Shown here in pieces: positions 17,341 to 26,104 of a DNA stretch of 64,000 nucleotides. The notes under the pieces were generated by a model. It was not told the DNA's origin. It saw only the letters and a list, made by a program, of their open reading frames with translations, and ran no database searches. This DNA is from Nocardia anaemiae NBRC 100462 (GTDB taxonomy: Bacteria > Actinomycetota > Actinomycetes > Mycobacteriales > Mycobacteriaceae): contig NZ_BDAZ01000047.1 in assembly GCF_001612725.1 (NCBI RefSeq), positions 56,104-120,103 on the forward strand, given 5' to 3'. The translations under genes were made by a program, and so were the position numbers. Position 1 is the first letter of the stretch, and every line of letters begins with the position of its first letter.

Positions 17341-17967
17341 ATGGATCCGCGTGCCGCACTGCTCGACGCGGGCGAACGGCTCATCGCCGAACGCGGCGTA
17401 GACGTCCCACTGCGCGATATCGCCGCGGCCGCGGGCCAGCGCAACAACTCCGCGGTGCACTACTACTTCGACTCCCGCGGCGGCCTGCTCGAGGCCATCG
17501 TCGACCGCCGGATGAACTGGCTCGAAGACCGCCGAATGAGCCTGCTCGCCCGATACGAAACCGAGGGCACCGCACACGAGATCCGCACCCTGGTCGCGAT
17601 GCTCGCCACCCCCATCCTCGAACTCATCTACACCGCGCAGGTCACCCACTACGGCCGCTTCCTCGAGGTGGTGCGCGCCCACCCGGTGATCGCCGACGCC
17701 CGCCGCCTCGCCGGTGCCGACCGCGCCGCCGTCCGCATCATCGCCACCCGCTTGGACGCGGCCCTGCCGCAACTGCCACCCCGCCGACGCCGCCAACGCC
17801 TGGAAACGATGGCGACCGTCATGTTCGCTCTGATCGCCGACTACGAACGCGCACTCGAAGCGGGCGTGCGCACCGCGCACCCCGACGGCGACACCGCCGA
17901 GATCATCGACATGATCGTCGCAATGCTCACCGTGCCGGTACCCCAAGCGACTTCAGGCGGTGTGTGA
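17341..17967 (+). CDS. TetR/AcrR-family transcriptional regulator
   Basis: The 208-residue protein carries an N-terminal HTH (LIAERGVDVPLRDIAAAAGQRNNSAVHYYFDSRGGLLEAIV, about residues 14-54) and a helical ligand-binding C-terminus. It is divergent from the VOC-LLM pair with a clear palindrome between. It therefore probably represses those genes and itself and is induced by their substrate (inference). Convergent with the arsenate reductase gene, 2 bp apart. Confidence 0.93.
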   Translation: MDPRAALLDAGERLIAERGVDVPLRDIAAAAGQRNNSAVHYYFDSRGGLLEAIVDRRMNWLEDRRMSLLARYETEGTAHEIRTLVAMLATPILELIYTAQVTHYGRFLEVVRAHPVIADARRLAGADRAAVRIIATRLDAALPQLPPRRRRQRLETMATVMFALIADYERALEAGVRTAHPDGDTAEIIDMIVAMLTVPVPQATSGGV

Positions 17968-17969
17968 GG

Positions 17970-18662
17970 TCAACAGGTGACCGGCAGGTCGAGGCTGGCC
18001 AACAGGTCGATGACCCGCTGGCGGATATCGTCGCGGATCGGCCGCACCTCGGCCAACGGCAGCCCGGCCGGATCGTCCACCCCCCACTCCTCATACCGGA
18101 CGCCGGGTACCAGCGGACACACGTCGCCGCACCCCATGGTGATGATGACGTCGGCGGCCAAGATGATCTCATCGGTCCAGGACTTCGGAAACTCGTGGGA
18201 GATGTCGATGCCCACCTCGGCCATGGCCACGACCGCCGCCGCATTCAGCGCCCCACTCGGCTCCGACCCACCGGACCAGGCCAATACCCGCCCCCGCGCG
18301 TAATGCTCGAAGAAACCCAGCGCCATCTGCGAACGCCCGGCGTTGAATGTGCACAGGAACAGCACCACCGGCACCTCGTGCTCCATCCGACCCTCCACCT
18401 TGGCCCGAGCGTGCAACTGCTGCCGGGCGAAGCGCTCGGCCAGCAGCGGCAGGTACAACTTCACCGGCGCCCGCACCCCGAGCTGCGCGTAGGAGTCGTG
18501 CAGGAATCGGTGAATCGTATTGGCGTCGAACAAGATCGTGAACTCGCGATGCAGGCGCCGCTCGGCACGGGCGAGCGCCGTACCGTGCACAATATCGAGG
18601 AGTCGGTACGCCGGAGTGATCTCGGCGTAACCGGCCCGGTTCGTCCGCTCGGGCACAGCCAC
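17970..18662 (-). CDS. Low-molecular-weight-phosphatase-type arsenate reductase with N-terminal three-helix domain
   Basis: The C-terminal half is an LMW protein-tyrosine-phosphatase fold with the C-X5-R loop in LFLCTFNAGRSQMA. ITMGCGDVCPLVPGVRYEEWGVDDP supplies the redox Cys pair and the general-acid Asp typical of arsenate reductases. Residues 1 to about 85 are a helical domain often fused to this enzyme in actinomycetes. It would reduce arsenate to arsenite, in this lineage probably with mycothiol. The start is unsure: GTG 18662 or 18656 fit the family; a TTG at 18698 would add 12 residues. No ars transporter is adjacent. Confidence 0.83.
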   Translation of the reverse strand: MAVPERTNRAGYAEITPAYRLLDIVHGTALARAERRLHREFTILFDANTIHRFLHDSYAQLGVRAPVKLYLPLLAERFARQQLHARAKVEGRMEHEVPVVLFLCTFNAGRSQMALGFFEHYARGRVLAWSGGSEPSGALNAAAVVAMAEVGIDISHEFPKSWTDEIILAADVIITMGCGDVCPLVPGVRYEEWGVDDPAGLPLAEVRPIRDDIRQRVIDLLASLDLPVTC

Positions 18663-18832
18663 AGTAGTGAGGGTGACACCAATGACCGTGCGCGGCAACC
18701 AAACTGGTGATGAACCGGAACGAACCCGCAGACCACAACGCGGCGTACCGACGAAGAACCCCCGATACAGCGCGTCGCGAAACCATTAGCGCAGAGAACC
18801 CTCTGCCGATCGACCACCGCGGGGAAGCGCCA

Positions 18833-19630
18833 TCACCCCTCGCGCGAACGCCTCGTCAATTCGACTGTCGCCGCGCGCAATTCGTCGGCGGAATCAATCG
18901 GGGTCGCGTAGCCGACTCGTGTTCGCGCCACTCCGCGTGGTGTGACCACTCGCAAGTCCAGCCCATACCGGTCGGCGCTTTCGCAACTCGCCTCGGTCGC
19001 ATCCGGATATCCACCCAAGACCCGCGCCATCGACAACAGCGCGTCCGCGTGATCGTCATTCAGATGCGTGATCGCCCGCCCCGCCACCGGAACAACCGGA
19101 TCCGGCGCGGCCGCCAAATACTGCTCCGCGGTCGCGGAATCCATTCGTCCGTACCCACCGACCCATCGAACTCGCCGCACCCGCAACACCCACAGCGAGA
19201 AATCGCTGTAGTCCACATAGAACTTCGCCGCAGGCACCGCCGCCAGATGCGCCGCACGCGCCGCCGCAGCCTCATCACCGACCGGACGCTCCACCACACC
19301 GGCCAGCGTGATCCGACTACCAGCAAGCGGATCGGCGGGAACATCAGGCGACACCACCGACAGACTGGCCCGCGGATCCGCCGCGAGATTGCGCCCGTGC
19401 TCGGCCATCCGCGACACGCACAGCACCGGCTGCCCCTCCAGCAACCCATAGGTGACAAACGACGCCCACGGACCGCCGTCCTCACTCAAACTCGCCAGCG
19501 TCGCGATATTCGTCGCCGCCGCAACGGTTCTGGCCTCCTCGGCCGCCGACGGCCGGACCGGATTCACCACCGGCGCGATCGGCTGCGGAATCGAAGGCGC
19601 GTCGCCGGGATCACCGTGATCGAGAGTCAT
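18833..19630 (-). CDS. HugZ-like protein: split-barrel flavin/heme fold plus DUF2470 domain
   Basis: The 265-residue protein has an N-terminal pyridoxamine-phosphate-oxidase-like barrel (NIATLASLSEDGGPWASFVTY, MAEHGRNLAADPRASLSV). A C-terminal DUF2470 domain begins at AITHLNDDHADALLSMARVLGG. This architecture is found in HugZ-type heme-degrading proteins and in related heme- or F420-binding proteins. The start ATG 19630 sits behind GGAGGG; ATG 19639 is possible. Heme handling is a family inference. Confidence 0.83.
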   Translation of the reverse strand: MTLDHGDPGDAPSIPQPIAPVVNPVRPSAAEEARTVAAATNIATLASLSEDGGPWASFVTYGLLEGQPVLCVSRMAEHGRNLAADPRASLSVVSPDVPADPLAGSRITLAGVVERPVGDEAAAARAAHLAAVPAAKFYVDYSDFSLWVLRVRRVRWVGGYGRMDSATAEQYLAAAPDPVVPVAGRAITHLNDDHADALLSMARVLGGYPDATEASCESADRYGLDLRVVTPRGVARTRVGYATPIDSADELRAATVELTRRSREG

Positions 19631-19749
19631 ACCCTCCATCCTCGCAGGAACCACGGCAGCGCCGACATCGCACACTGAAACAGCGAAGACCGCATCCCGA
19701 ACCGGGCGATAGCGCGCGCAACGGCCGCTGATCGGCAAGACTGGCGTGC

Positions 19750-20844
19750 GTGACCAGATACGCTTTCGACGCCGACCGCAACGCCCTCGTCGCCATCTGG
19801 GCGACCGGACGCGGCGATCTCGCAACCACGGTGGCCGAGCTGCCACCAATAAACCACGACCAGGCAACGAGTTTGGCGTCGAATCTGACCACCCTGTCCC
19901 GGTTCCAGTGGCGCACCTACACACATCCGGCGAGCGCCGCGGGCGACCCCGACGTCCCCAATAGCGAGGCCTGGCGGCGCGCGGAGGAGCGCCGCAACTT
20001 CAAGGAGGTCGAAGCCGGAATCCGCACTCCGAACCTGCCGACCGACCACGGCCTCGTCGTTTCCTACAGCGGCGTGGTCGAATCCGCGCACCGCGTCGGG
20101 CGCACCCTGCACGCCGTCGACGACTCCGCCCTGCGCGACACCATCGCCGCCGAGGTCCGCACCGAACAAGCCGCCATCGAATCCGCCGAACTCGGCGATC
20201 TGTCCGGTCGCGCACGCCAAGCGGTCGAACTCTCCCGCCCGGACGTCTCACCCGCCCAGGTACAGGCCGCCGACGAACTACTGCGCGTCGACCCACTCGG
20301 CACGGTGGAACTGTTCACCGAACTCGACCCGGCCTCCGCATCCGTCGCGGCCGCGCACTGGCTCTACGCCGCCGCCGAGATCGCGGGCGAACTCGCGGGC
20401 GTCCCGACCGCCGATGTGGTCGTCGAAGCCGACGATATCGAGGCACTGCAGGTCGAAACCCCGACCCTGGTGCTAGAGCGCCTGACCGGCGGCGAAACCC
20501 CGACCGAGATCGTCGTCGACCTCATCGCCGAGGCCATGGCCGTATCCGAAGGGCACGTGCCCGCCCCATGGGCAGTGGTGGGCCGCGTCGCCGAAATCGA
20601 AGAGCAGGCCCGCAAATTCGAGCTCGACAGCGCCTCCCGCGCCGCTCTCCTCGACGAATTCCGGATCAGCCGCCTCGACCCCACCCGCCCTGCCCTCGAC
20701 CTGCTGGAAGATCTCCTCGACGGCATCCGCGGCTGCCTGCTGCTCTACTCGGCCCACACCGCGGGCGACGACGCGCAAGTCGAAGCCCAGTTCGCCGCCG
20801 ACGTCAGAGGAGAAGCCGACACCCACCCCGACCAACTGTTCTGA
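19750..20844 (+). CDS. Uncharacterised 364-residue soluble protein
   Basis: I do not recognise this family. It starts at GTG 19750, with no signal peptide or membrane segment. The middle (about 90-200) is rich in Glu and Ala and helical; AAAHWLYAAAEIAGELAG is a strong amphipathic helix. Acidic C-terminus. Codon use matches neighbouring genes, so it is a real, probably vertically inherited gene. It is divergent from the HugZ-like gene with 119 bp between, and convergent with the esterase gene. Confidence 0.75.
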   Translation: MTRYAFDADRNALVAIWATGRGDLATTVAELPPINHDQATSLASNLTTLSRFQWRTYTHPASAAGDPDVPNSEAWRRAEERRNFKEVEAGIRTPNLPTDHGLVVSYSGVVESAHRVGRTLHAVDDSALRDTIAAEVRTEQAAIESAELGDLSGRARQAVELSRPDVSPAQVQAADELLRVDPLGTVELFTELDPASASVAAAHWLYAAAEIAGELAGVPTADVVVEADDIEALQVETPTLVLERLTGGETPTEIVVDLIAEAMAVSEGHVPAPWAVVGRVAEIEEQARKFELDSASRAALLDEFRISRLDPTRPALDLLEDLLDGIRGCLLLYSAHTAGDDAQVEAQFAADVRGEADTHPDQLF

Positions 20845-20858
20845 CCGTGCCCCGCCGA

Positions 20859-22109
20859 TCAACCACAGCGCACCGACTCCTGGCGCACATCGGCGGCCAG
20901 CCAGCGCAGCAGCGCCTGGTAAACCGCGTCGTGGTTGAGCAGGGTGAAATGGTTGGCCCCGGGGAGATGCAGACCATTGGCATCGTCGAAACCGATGCGC
21001 CGGGCCCGATTTCGGCCGGAGCCACTGGCCGGTAGCACCAGGCCGTCGCCGATGATGCGACCGAGCGGATGGCGCGGGCTGCGGGTGACCGAGGCGGTGA
21101 CGAAGTAGTGATCGGCGCAGTCGAGCAGCGGCACCTCGCGAATGACCCTGCGGCGCAAGGCATCCGCGTCCAAGCCGTGCCAATCCTCATCGACGAGCGA
21201 ACCCTGGCGCAGGTCGCGAATGCCCGCGCTACGGCGGCGCAGCAACCGACCGAACGGCCGAGTCTCCGGAATCTTCACCAACACGGCGGATGCATAGTGG
21301 ACCAGCTGCTCCAACGGCGCGCCCAAATGCGGTGATCCGAGACATACGACATGCCGCACCCGACGCACCCACGGCAGATCGGCCTGATCGGCGTCATAGC
21401 ACGCGCCCCGCGCGATCAGGCCGCCCATGGAATGTCCGACAAGGGCGATCTGCTCGACCTGCACCGGCCAGTTCTCGACCAACCGCTGCAGCATCCCGTT
21501 CAGCAGACGGGCGTTCTCCGAGATGTGCAGCCCGCTGTTGTACCGAACCATCAGCGCCGTGCAGTCGAGATCGGCTTCCAGCCGCTCGGCATAGCTTGGC
21601 CGCCCGCCCAGTCGCCAAGCGTGCTCGGTCTCCACCAGACCGTGCAGGAATACCACGATGCGCGAGCGCGGATTCGACACCACATCGCCGACCCACCCCG
21701 GCGCGACCGGCTCACCATTGATCCGAAATGTCATCGGCCCGGCCAGGATCGGCCGCTCCTCCTCGAGACTGTCGCCGATCAAACCCTGCAGCGCGGCAAG
21801 GAATCCGGAGCCGTACACGGTGCGTGAGGGCACGGGAGCGCCGGGCATGTCCACCGCGCGCTCGGCAAGCGCTCCCGCGGCTGCCGCGGTGCCGCCGACC
21901 AGCCGATACACCCCATCGGTAATCGCATCGTGCACCGCCTTGACCGGCTGCGTCGCAGGGCCGACACCCAGTCGCACCGCCGCGAACACGCGGTCGGAGA
22001 CGGCTCGATGCACCGCGGCGATCCCCTCGATCGCACCATCCAACTCATCGCCCGCCAACCGGGCGAGCGCCTGAATCTCGGCCTGTCGTTGCCGCTCGGG
22101 CTCACTCAT
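20859..22109 (-). CDS. PGAP1/triacylglycerol-lipase-like alpha/beta hydrolase
   Basis: The 416-residue protein has a helical N-terminal region (about 1-130) with no signal peptide, then an alpha/beta hydrolase domain. IVVFLHGLVETEHAW is the oxyanion loop, IALVGHSMGGLIARGACYDA carries the Ser nucleophile, and CLGSPHLGAPLE is typical of PGAP1-like esterases. The catalytic His is probably in LPGANHFTLLNHDAVYQALLRWLA. It likely hydrolyses an ester lipid. An operator-like palindrome overlaps its promoter. Confidence 0.88.
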   Translation of the reverse strand: MSEPERQRQAEIQALARLAGDELDGAIEGIAAVHRAVSDRVFAAVRLGVGPATQPVKAVHDAITDGVYRLVGGTAAAAGALAERAVDMPGAPVPSRTVYGSGFLAALQGLIGDSLEEERPILAGPMTFRINGEPVAPGWVGDVVSNPRSRIVVFLHGLVETEHAWRLGGRPSYAERLEADLDCTALMVRYNSGLHISENARLLNGMLQRLVENWPVQVEQIALVGHSMGGLIARGACYDADQADLPWVRRVRHVVCLGSPHLGAPLEQLVHYASAVLVKIPETRPFGRLLRRRSAGIRDLRQGSLVDEDWHGLDADALRRRVIREVPLLDCADHYFVTASVTRSPRHPLGRIIGDGLVLPASGSGRNRARRIGFDDANGLHLPGANHFTLLNHDAVYQALLRWLAADVRQESVRCG

Positions 22110-22112
22110 TTG

Positions 22113-22136
22113 CTCAGTGTACAACTGTTCACTGAG
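22113..22136. promoter_or_regulatory. TetR-like palindrome just upstream of the esterase gene
   Basis: Reading CTCAGTGTACA / ACTGTTCACTGAG, arms of 11 bp with one mismatch surround a 2-bp centre. It begins 4 bp upstream of the ATG on the minus strand and contains outer arms CTCAGTG/CACTGAG. No regulator gene is adjacent, so an unlinked TetR-type protein may act here. Confidence 0.6.
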
Positions 22137-22156
22137 ATTATGTGTCGCAGCGCGGC

Positions 22157-23161
22157 CTAGGACGGTATGTGGCTGACTCCGACCGCGGTTTCGGTGAGAC
22201 TGCCGAGATAGAGAGTGCCCTCGTGTTCGACGACGCCGGTGACCATTGCGAAGTCGGTGCCCTCGGTCTGCAGGTCGTGTACGACCTTTCCGTCGAAGTC
22301 GACCGCCATCACCCAGACCGTGCGCGCGGGCTTGGGCTGGACCCATTGCGGTAGCGCCCACACGATCCGGCGCAGCACGCCGGGCAGCGGAAGTAGGCGG
22401 TCCAGCAAGGGGTTTCGCGGTGACGGCAGGGTGATCCACACCAGACCATCGCTGCCCAGAGCCATATTGTCCGGGAACCCGGGCAGGTTCTCGATCAGGC
22501 GGTCGGAGGTGCCCGCCTTCGGTCCGGTGAGCCAGTATCGGGTGACGCGGTAGGCGCCGGTTTCCGCGACGAGCACACAGGAGCCGTCGGGGGAGAGGAC
22601 CACGCCATTGGCGAATTGCAGTCCGTCGATGAGGGTTTCGAGCTTGCCGGACGGATCGAGGCGGAGCAGACGACCGGTGCCGGAATGCTCCAGCAGATCA
22701 CCCATCCACTCGTCGAGCGGATAACGGCGCGACGACGAGGAGAAGTAGATCGAACCCTCCTCGGCGCGAACCACATTGCTGGCGAAGGGGAGCGGTTCGC
22801 CGTCGACCTCGTCCACGAGCACCTCGATGCCGCCCGCGCTGTCCAGTCGCAGCAGGCCGCGATCGAAATCGCAGATCAGCAGCGACCCATCGGCCTCGGC
22901 ATGCATACCGAGCGGACGGCCGCCGGTGTTCGCCAGCAGGCGGACCGCACCGTCCGTTGGGTCGATGCGGTAGATCGAACCATCATCAACTCCCGCGATG
23001 ATCTGCCCCTCGGTGGTGCGTACCACATCCTCGGGTGCCGCGCCGGGCAGTTCCAAACGTGCCACTCGGGGAAGTGGTGTGGCGCTATGCGTTTCGCGAG
23101 CCCGGGGTGGGGCAGGCGGTGGTGTCCAGCGCTGCGGCTGCATTGTCGATCCGACGACCAT
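22157..23161 (-). CDS. Strictosidine-synthase-like / SMP-30 gluconolactonase-family beta-propeller
   Basis: The 334-residue six-bladed propeller has repeated blades such as GSIYRIDPTDGAVRLLA, GSLLICDFDRGLLRLDSAGG and GRLLRLDPSGKLETLIDGL. The family segment FANGVVLSPDGSCVLVAETGAYRVTRYWL and PGFPDNMALGSDGLVWITLPSPRN also appear. Members bind Ca or Zn and hydrolyse lactones or organophosphates, or have lost catalysis. No signal peptide is apparent. ATG 23161 follows AAGGTGA. Confidence 0.88.
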   Translation of the reverse strand: MVVGSTMQPQRWTPPPAPPRARETHSATPLPRVARLELPGAAPEDVVRTTEGQIIAGVDDGSIYRIDPTDGAVRLLANTGGRPLGMHAEADGSLLICDFDRGLLRLDSAGGIEVLVDEVDGEPLPFASNVVRAEEGSIYFSSSSRRYPLDEWMGDLLEHSGTGRLLRLDPSGKLETLIDGLQFANGVVLSPDGSCVLVAETGAYRVTRYWLTGPKAGTSDRLIENLPGFPDNMALGSDGLVWITLPSPRNPLLDRLLPLPGVLRRIVWALPQWVQPKPARTVWVMAVDFDGKVVHDLQTEGTDFAMVTGVVEHEGTLYLGSLTETAVGVSHIPS

Positions 23162-23216
23162 GGCTCACCTTATCTCGGCATCGACAACCGTCAGCTACAA
23201 CGCCGACCACTAGAGT

Positions 23217-23252
23217 TACATGTCCATACGTAGATATGCGCATTTAAACATT
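23217..23252 (+). repeat. AT-rich repeat, copy A (left of the ECF41 module)
   Basis: TACAT...TAGATATGCG-ATT-AA occurs here and again at 25206-25241, in the same orientation, about 26 of 36 positions matching and TAGATATGCG identical. The copies bracket the second ECF41 sigma factor and its partner. This stretch has much lower GC than the surroundings. Confidence 0.45.
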
Positions 23253-23450
23253 TATCGTCGCCTTTCATAGAAATCGCGAACGATATGCGTCCGGCTTCGC
23301 CGAACGCAGCACAGAAGAGAGGGGGAGGACCATCGCTTCGAAAAACCCAGGCGCAGAAGGTAAGTGGCAGTACCGATGTCGCGTCGTGGCGCACGGATGA
23401 GGGAGGGCCGTCGTTGACACCGCGGCTTCCGGGGAGGTCTCCCCGGTGCG

Positions 23451-24389
23451 TCAGCGGTACAGGGCGGTCTCCCGGTGCAAACGCGACAGCTTCTCGGGAT
23501 TGCGCACCGAGTAGATCCCGGTAATGAGGCCGTCATCGATGCGCGCGGCCACGACGGAGTCGATGTGGCCGTCGAGTCGCAGGATCAGTGCCGGATAGCC
23601 GTTGACGAGGACAGGTTGCGCGGACCTCGCGGTGAGGTTCCCGAGCGCGGCGGCGAGCAAACCCGCGACCGCATCGGAGCCGACGATGGGCACTAGCGCG
23701 GCCTGGGCGATTCCGCCGCCGTCGCCGAGGAAGACGACATCCGGTGCGAGAATGTCGAGCAGACTCTGCAGTTCGCCGGTTTCGACGGCCCGCTGGAAGG
23801 CCGCGAGCGCGTCTCGGGTCTCGTCCGCAGAAACCACCCCGCGTGGGCGGCGCGCGGCGACATGGGACCGTGCCCGGTACGCGAGCTGGCGGACCGCGGC
23901 CGCGCTCTTGTCGACCGCATCGGCAATCTCGTCATACTCGAGATCGAATACCTCGCGCAGCACGAATACCGCTCGCTCGATAGGCGTGAGGGTCTCCAAT
24001 ACCAAGAGCATCGCCATCGAAACGCTGTCGGCGAGCTCGATGTCCTCGGCGACGTCGGGTGCGGTCAGCAAAGGTTCGGGCAGCCAGGGGCCGACGTAGG
24101 ACTCCTTGCGGCGCCCGAGCGCGCGCAGCCGGTCGAGCGATTGGCGGGTGGCGATTCGGACCAGGTACGCCCGCTGGTCCTGCACCGTGTCGAGATCGAC
24201 GCCCGACCAGCGCAGCCAGGTCTCTTGTAGTACGTCTTCGGCATCGGCGGCCGAGCCGAGCATCTCGTATGCGACGGTGAACAGCAGATTGCGATGCGCG
24301 ACAAACGCTTCCGTCGCGGAGTCCGGGCGGTCGTCGCGGCTGGTGCTCGCGCCGCGGTTCGCGGGCGTGGACTGCGACATGCCGGGCAT
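23451..24389 (-). CDS. Second ECF41-family sigma factor with SnoaL-like tail
   Basis: The 312-residue protein is a paralogue of the factor at 14.7 kb. Region 2 is LLFTVAYEMLGSAADAEDVLQETWLRW; region 4 is IERAVFVLREVFDLEYDEIADAVD; the C-terminal domain keeps FLGDGGG and RNPEKL. ATG 24389 is chosen because CAGGAG lies 5 bases upstream and because the promoter -10 (24428-24431) makes a start at ATG 24425 unlikely to be transcribed. It is divergent from an AhpD-like gene, the classic ECF41 arrangement. Confidence 0.92.
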   Translation of the reverse strand: MPGMSQSTPANRGASTSRDDRPDSATEAFVAHRNLLFTVAYEMLGSAADAEDVLQETWLRWSGVDLDTVQDQRAYLVRIATRQSLDRLRALGRRKESYVGPWLPEPLLTAPDVAEDIELADSVSMAMLLVLETLTPIERAVFVLREVFDLEYDEIADAVDKSAAAVRQLAYRARSHVAARRPRGVVSADETRDALAAFQRAVETGELQSLLDILAPDVVFLGDGGGIAQAALVPIVGSDAVAGLLAAALGNLTARSAQPVLVNGYPALILRLDGHIDSVVAARIDDGLITGIYSVRNPEKLSRLHRETALYR

Positions 24390-24427
24390 GGGCGGCTCCT
24401 GTTCACTTTCGACTCTGTCACCCATCA

Positions 24428-24454
24428 GACGTCCGGTCCTGTCGTTTCGTAACA
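24428..24454 (-). promoter_or_regulatory. ECF41-type promoter of the second sigma factor
   Basis: TGTTACG (24454-24448, minus strand), exactly 16 bases, then CGTC (24431-24428). It differs from the canonical TGTCACA box at two positions but is identical to the box facing the partner gene. Confidence 0.75.
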
Positions 24455-24489
24455 GCGAAGCAGCGGTGGTGTGTGTCACATTCAAGTGC

Positions 24490-24516
24490 TGTTACGTGGA
24501 CCGGTGTGCCGCCGTC
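24490..24516 (+). promoter_or_regulatory. ECF41-type promoter of the AhpD-like partner gene
   Basis: TGTTACG (24490-24496), exactly 16 bases, CGTC (24513-24516). The same -35 and spacing occur in the divergent sigma promoter, so one sigma factor probably drives both genes. Confidence 0.78.
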
Positions 24517-24557
24517 TCATGGTCGTTCAATTCAGCACACGAGTGAGGACCGAAGTG

Positions 24558-25043
24558 ATGGAACCCCGTTTCAACCTGAACGGCAACGAGCTCGGCGCCA
24601 AGATCGGCAAGCGTTTCGCCAACACGAGCACGGCGATCATGGAGTCGTCGCTGCCGAAGTCCACTCTGGAGCTGGTGGAGTTGCGTGCCAGCCAGATCAA
24701 TGGCTGCGGTTACTGCGTCGACGCCCATGCCAAAGAGCTGGCGGCCGCTGGCGAACCAGCGGTTCGGATCAATCTGGTTGCCGCCTGGCGTGAGTCAACC
24801 GTGTTCAGCGAGGCCGAGCGGGCCGCACTGGCATTCGCGGAGGAGGGTACTCGTCTCGCCGACGCGAATCTCGGTGTATCCGACGAGACCTGGGCTCAGG
24901 TGCGCAAGCACTACGACGACGATCAGATCGCCGCGCTGGTCTACTTGGTCGCCATGATCAACGCCGCCAACCGGCTCCTGGTGATCACGCAGACCAAGGG
25001 CGGCTCCTACGTGCCCGGTACGTTCGAGAGCGTGGCGAGCTGA
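24558..25043 (+). CDS. Carboxymuconolactone-decarboxylase/AhpD-like protein (ECF41 partner)
   Basis: The 161-residue all-helical protein has the AhpD-type redox motif in ASQINGCGYCVDAHAKEL (Cys-Gly-Tyr-Cys with the following His). The C-terminal half includes DDDQIAALVYLVAMINAANRLLV. Such proteins are the C of the COE group (carboxymuconolactone decarboxylase, oxidoreductase, epimerase) normally encoded beside ECF41 sigma factors and transcribed by them. It may be a disulfide reductase acting in oxidative stress. ATG 24558 is preceded by GAGGACCGAAG. Confidence 0.92.
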   Translation: MEPRFNLNGNELGAKIGKRFANTSTAIMESSLPKSTLELVELRASQINGCGYCVDAHAKELAAAGEPAVRINLVAAWRESTVFSEAERAALAFAEEGTRLADANLGVSDETWAQVRKHYDDDQIAALVYLVAMINAANRLLVITQTKGGSYVPGTFESVAS

Positions 25044-25205
25044 TCTATTCGCGGACCCCGGCCCGGGGCATGCGGGCCGGGGTCCGCGGATGGGGGAGCG
25101 CTTTCCGCTCGCATGAGCGGGGCCGGACGGGTCGCGGCGGTGATCGAAAGAGTCCACGGGGAACGTATCCGGTGGAACTGCGAGCCTCAGTGCAGCCGTG
25201 GAAAA

Positions 25206-25241
25206 TACATCTGACTATCTAGATATGCGTATTGAACTATA
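25206..25241 (+). repeat. AT-rich repeat, copy B (right of the ECF41 module)
   Basis: Partner of the repeat at 23217-23252; see that entry. TAGATATGCG lies at 25220-25229, followed by ATTGAAC and a run of AT-rich sequence to about 25260. Confidence 0.45.
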
Positions 25242-25343
25242 TAATCCCAACACTGCTAACTCACCAAACCCCAGAGACTCCAAAAAACCGCAAAGAACAG
25301 CGGGACCGCCGCTGCGCACAACGACGGCCGCGGCGGCGGGGGA

Positions 25344-26060
25344 CTAGGGATTGACGGAGAAGACGTGCCAGAGCACGGCAAGTGTGGCCAGCGTGAACAA
25401 CGGTGACAGAATCCAGGTTTCGACCTTGTTCCCGGTCCGTTCGATCACCGGCACGCAGGTACGCAGCGGGAACGGCCAGAACAGTCGGCACCCCTTATCG
25501 GTGAGGCAGTCACCGGCGAGGTGGGCGAGCGCCCCGAGCCCGACAGCGAACGGCAACCACGCCGGTTTATCGGTGATCCAGTGATCCATCGCGAACGTTC
25601 CTGCCGTGGCGAGGATTACGACCGTGCCCCACGCCTCGATGCCCTCGCCGGCGGGGCACAGATGCAGTGCCCGCACCGCGAGCGCGAGCAGGAAGAAGAC
25701 CAATCCCAGTGTGAAATACCGTCCGAGCCAGTGCTCACCTGCCCAGGTTCCGTAGGCGACGGCGATGACGAAGGCGAAGGAATGCGTGGCGTGCCGATGT
25801 CCACCGGAGATCCAGGAGATCAAGCGGCACAGGTGATAGGAGATCGGACCGAGTACATGCGCGATGGTGCCGTTGGGATGGTCCGCATCAGGCAGCAGTG
25901 CGGCCCCCGCGGTGAGAAAGGTACCGAGCAATACCTCGACGGCACCGAGATGCGCGTCGCCTGTGGGCAATACCGGATATACCAACGCCGAGATGGGCAG
26001 CGTTGCCGCTGCCACCGACCAGGCGAAAGCGCCGCTGGTCGCATGTGAATGTCCTAGCAC
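25344..26060 (-). CDS. DUF457/YdjM-like membrane-bound metal-dependent hydrolase
   Basis: The 238-residue integral membrane protein has His- and Asp-rich motifs of the YdjM family: GHSHATSG at the start, ALLPDADHPNG, SGGHRHATHSF and LGALAHLAGDCLTDKG. These sit among about six hydrophobic helices and would bind metal. GTG 26060 aligns best with family starts (xLGxxHAxxG); a TTG at 26084 adds 8 residues. A degraded copy of part of this gene seems to lie at 5.1 kb. Confidence 0.85.
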   Translation of the reverse strand: MLGHSHATSGAFAWSVAAATLPISALVYPVLPTGDAHLGAVEVLLGTFLTAGAALLPDADHPNGTIAHVLGPISYHLCRLISWISGGHRHATHSFAFVIAVAYGTWAGEHWLGRYFTLGLVFFLLALAVRALHLCPAGEGIEAWGTVVILATAGTFAMDHWITDKPAWLPFAVGLGALAHLAGDCLTDKGCRLFWPFPLRTCVPVIERTGNKVETWILSPLFTLATLAVLWHVFSVNP

Positions 26061-26104
26061 CGCATGAAGGTTAGTTGACCACAACCCGTTTCAAACAAAC
26101 GCGA

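Noticed and set aside
24475..24481. TGTCACA on the plus strand as the -35 box of the AhpD-like gene
   Set aside because: No CGTC follows at 16 bases; the TGTTACG box nine bases further on has the exact spacing and matches the divergent promoter.
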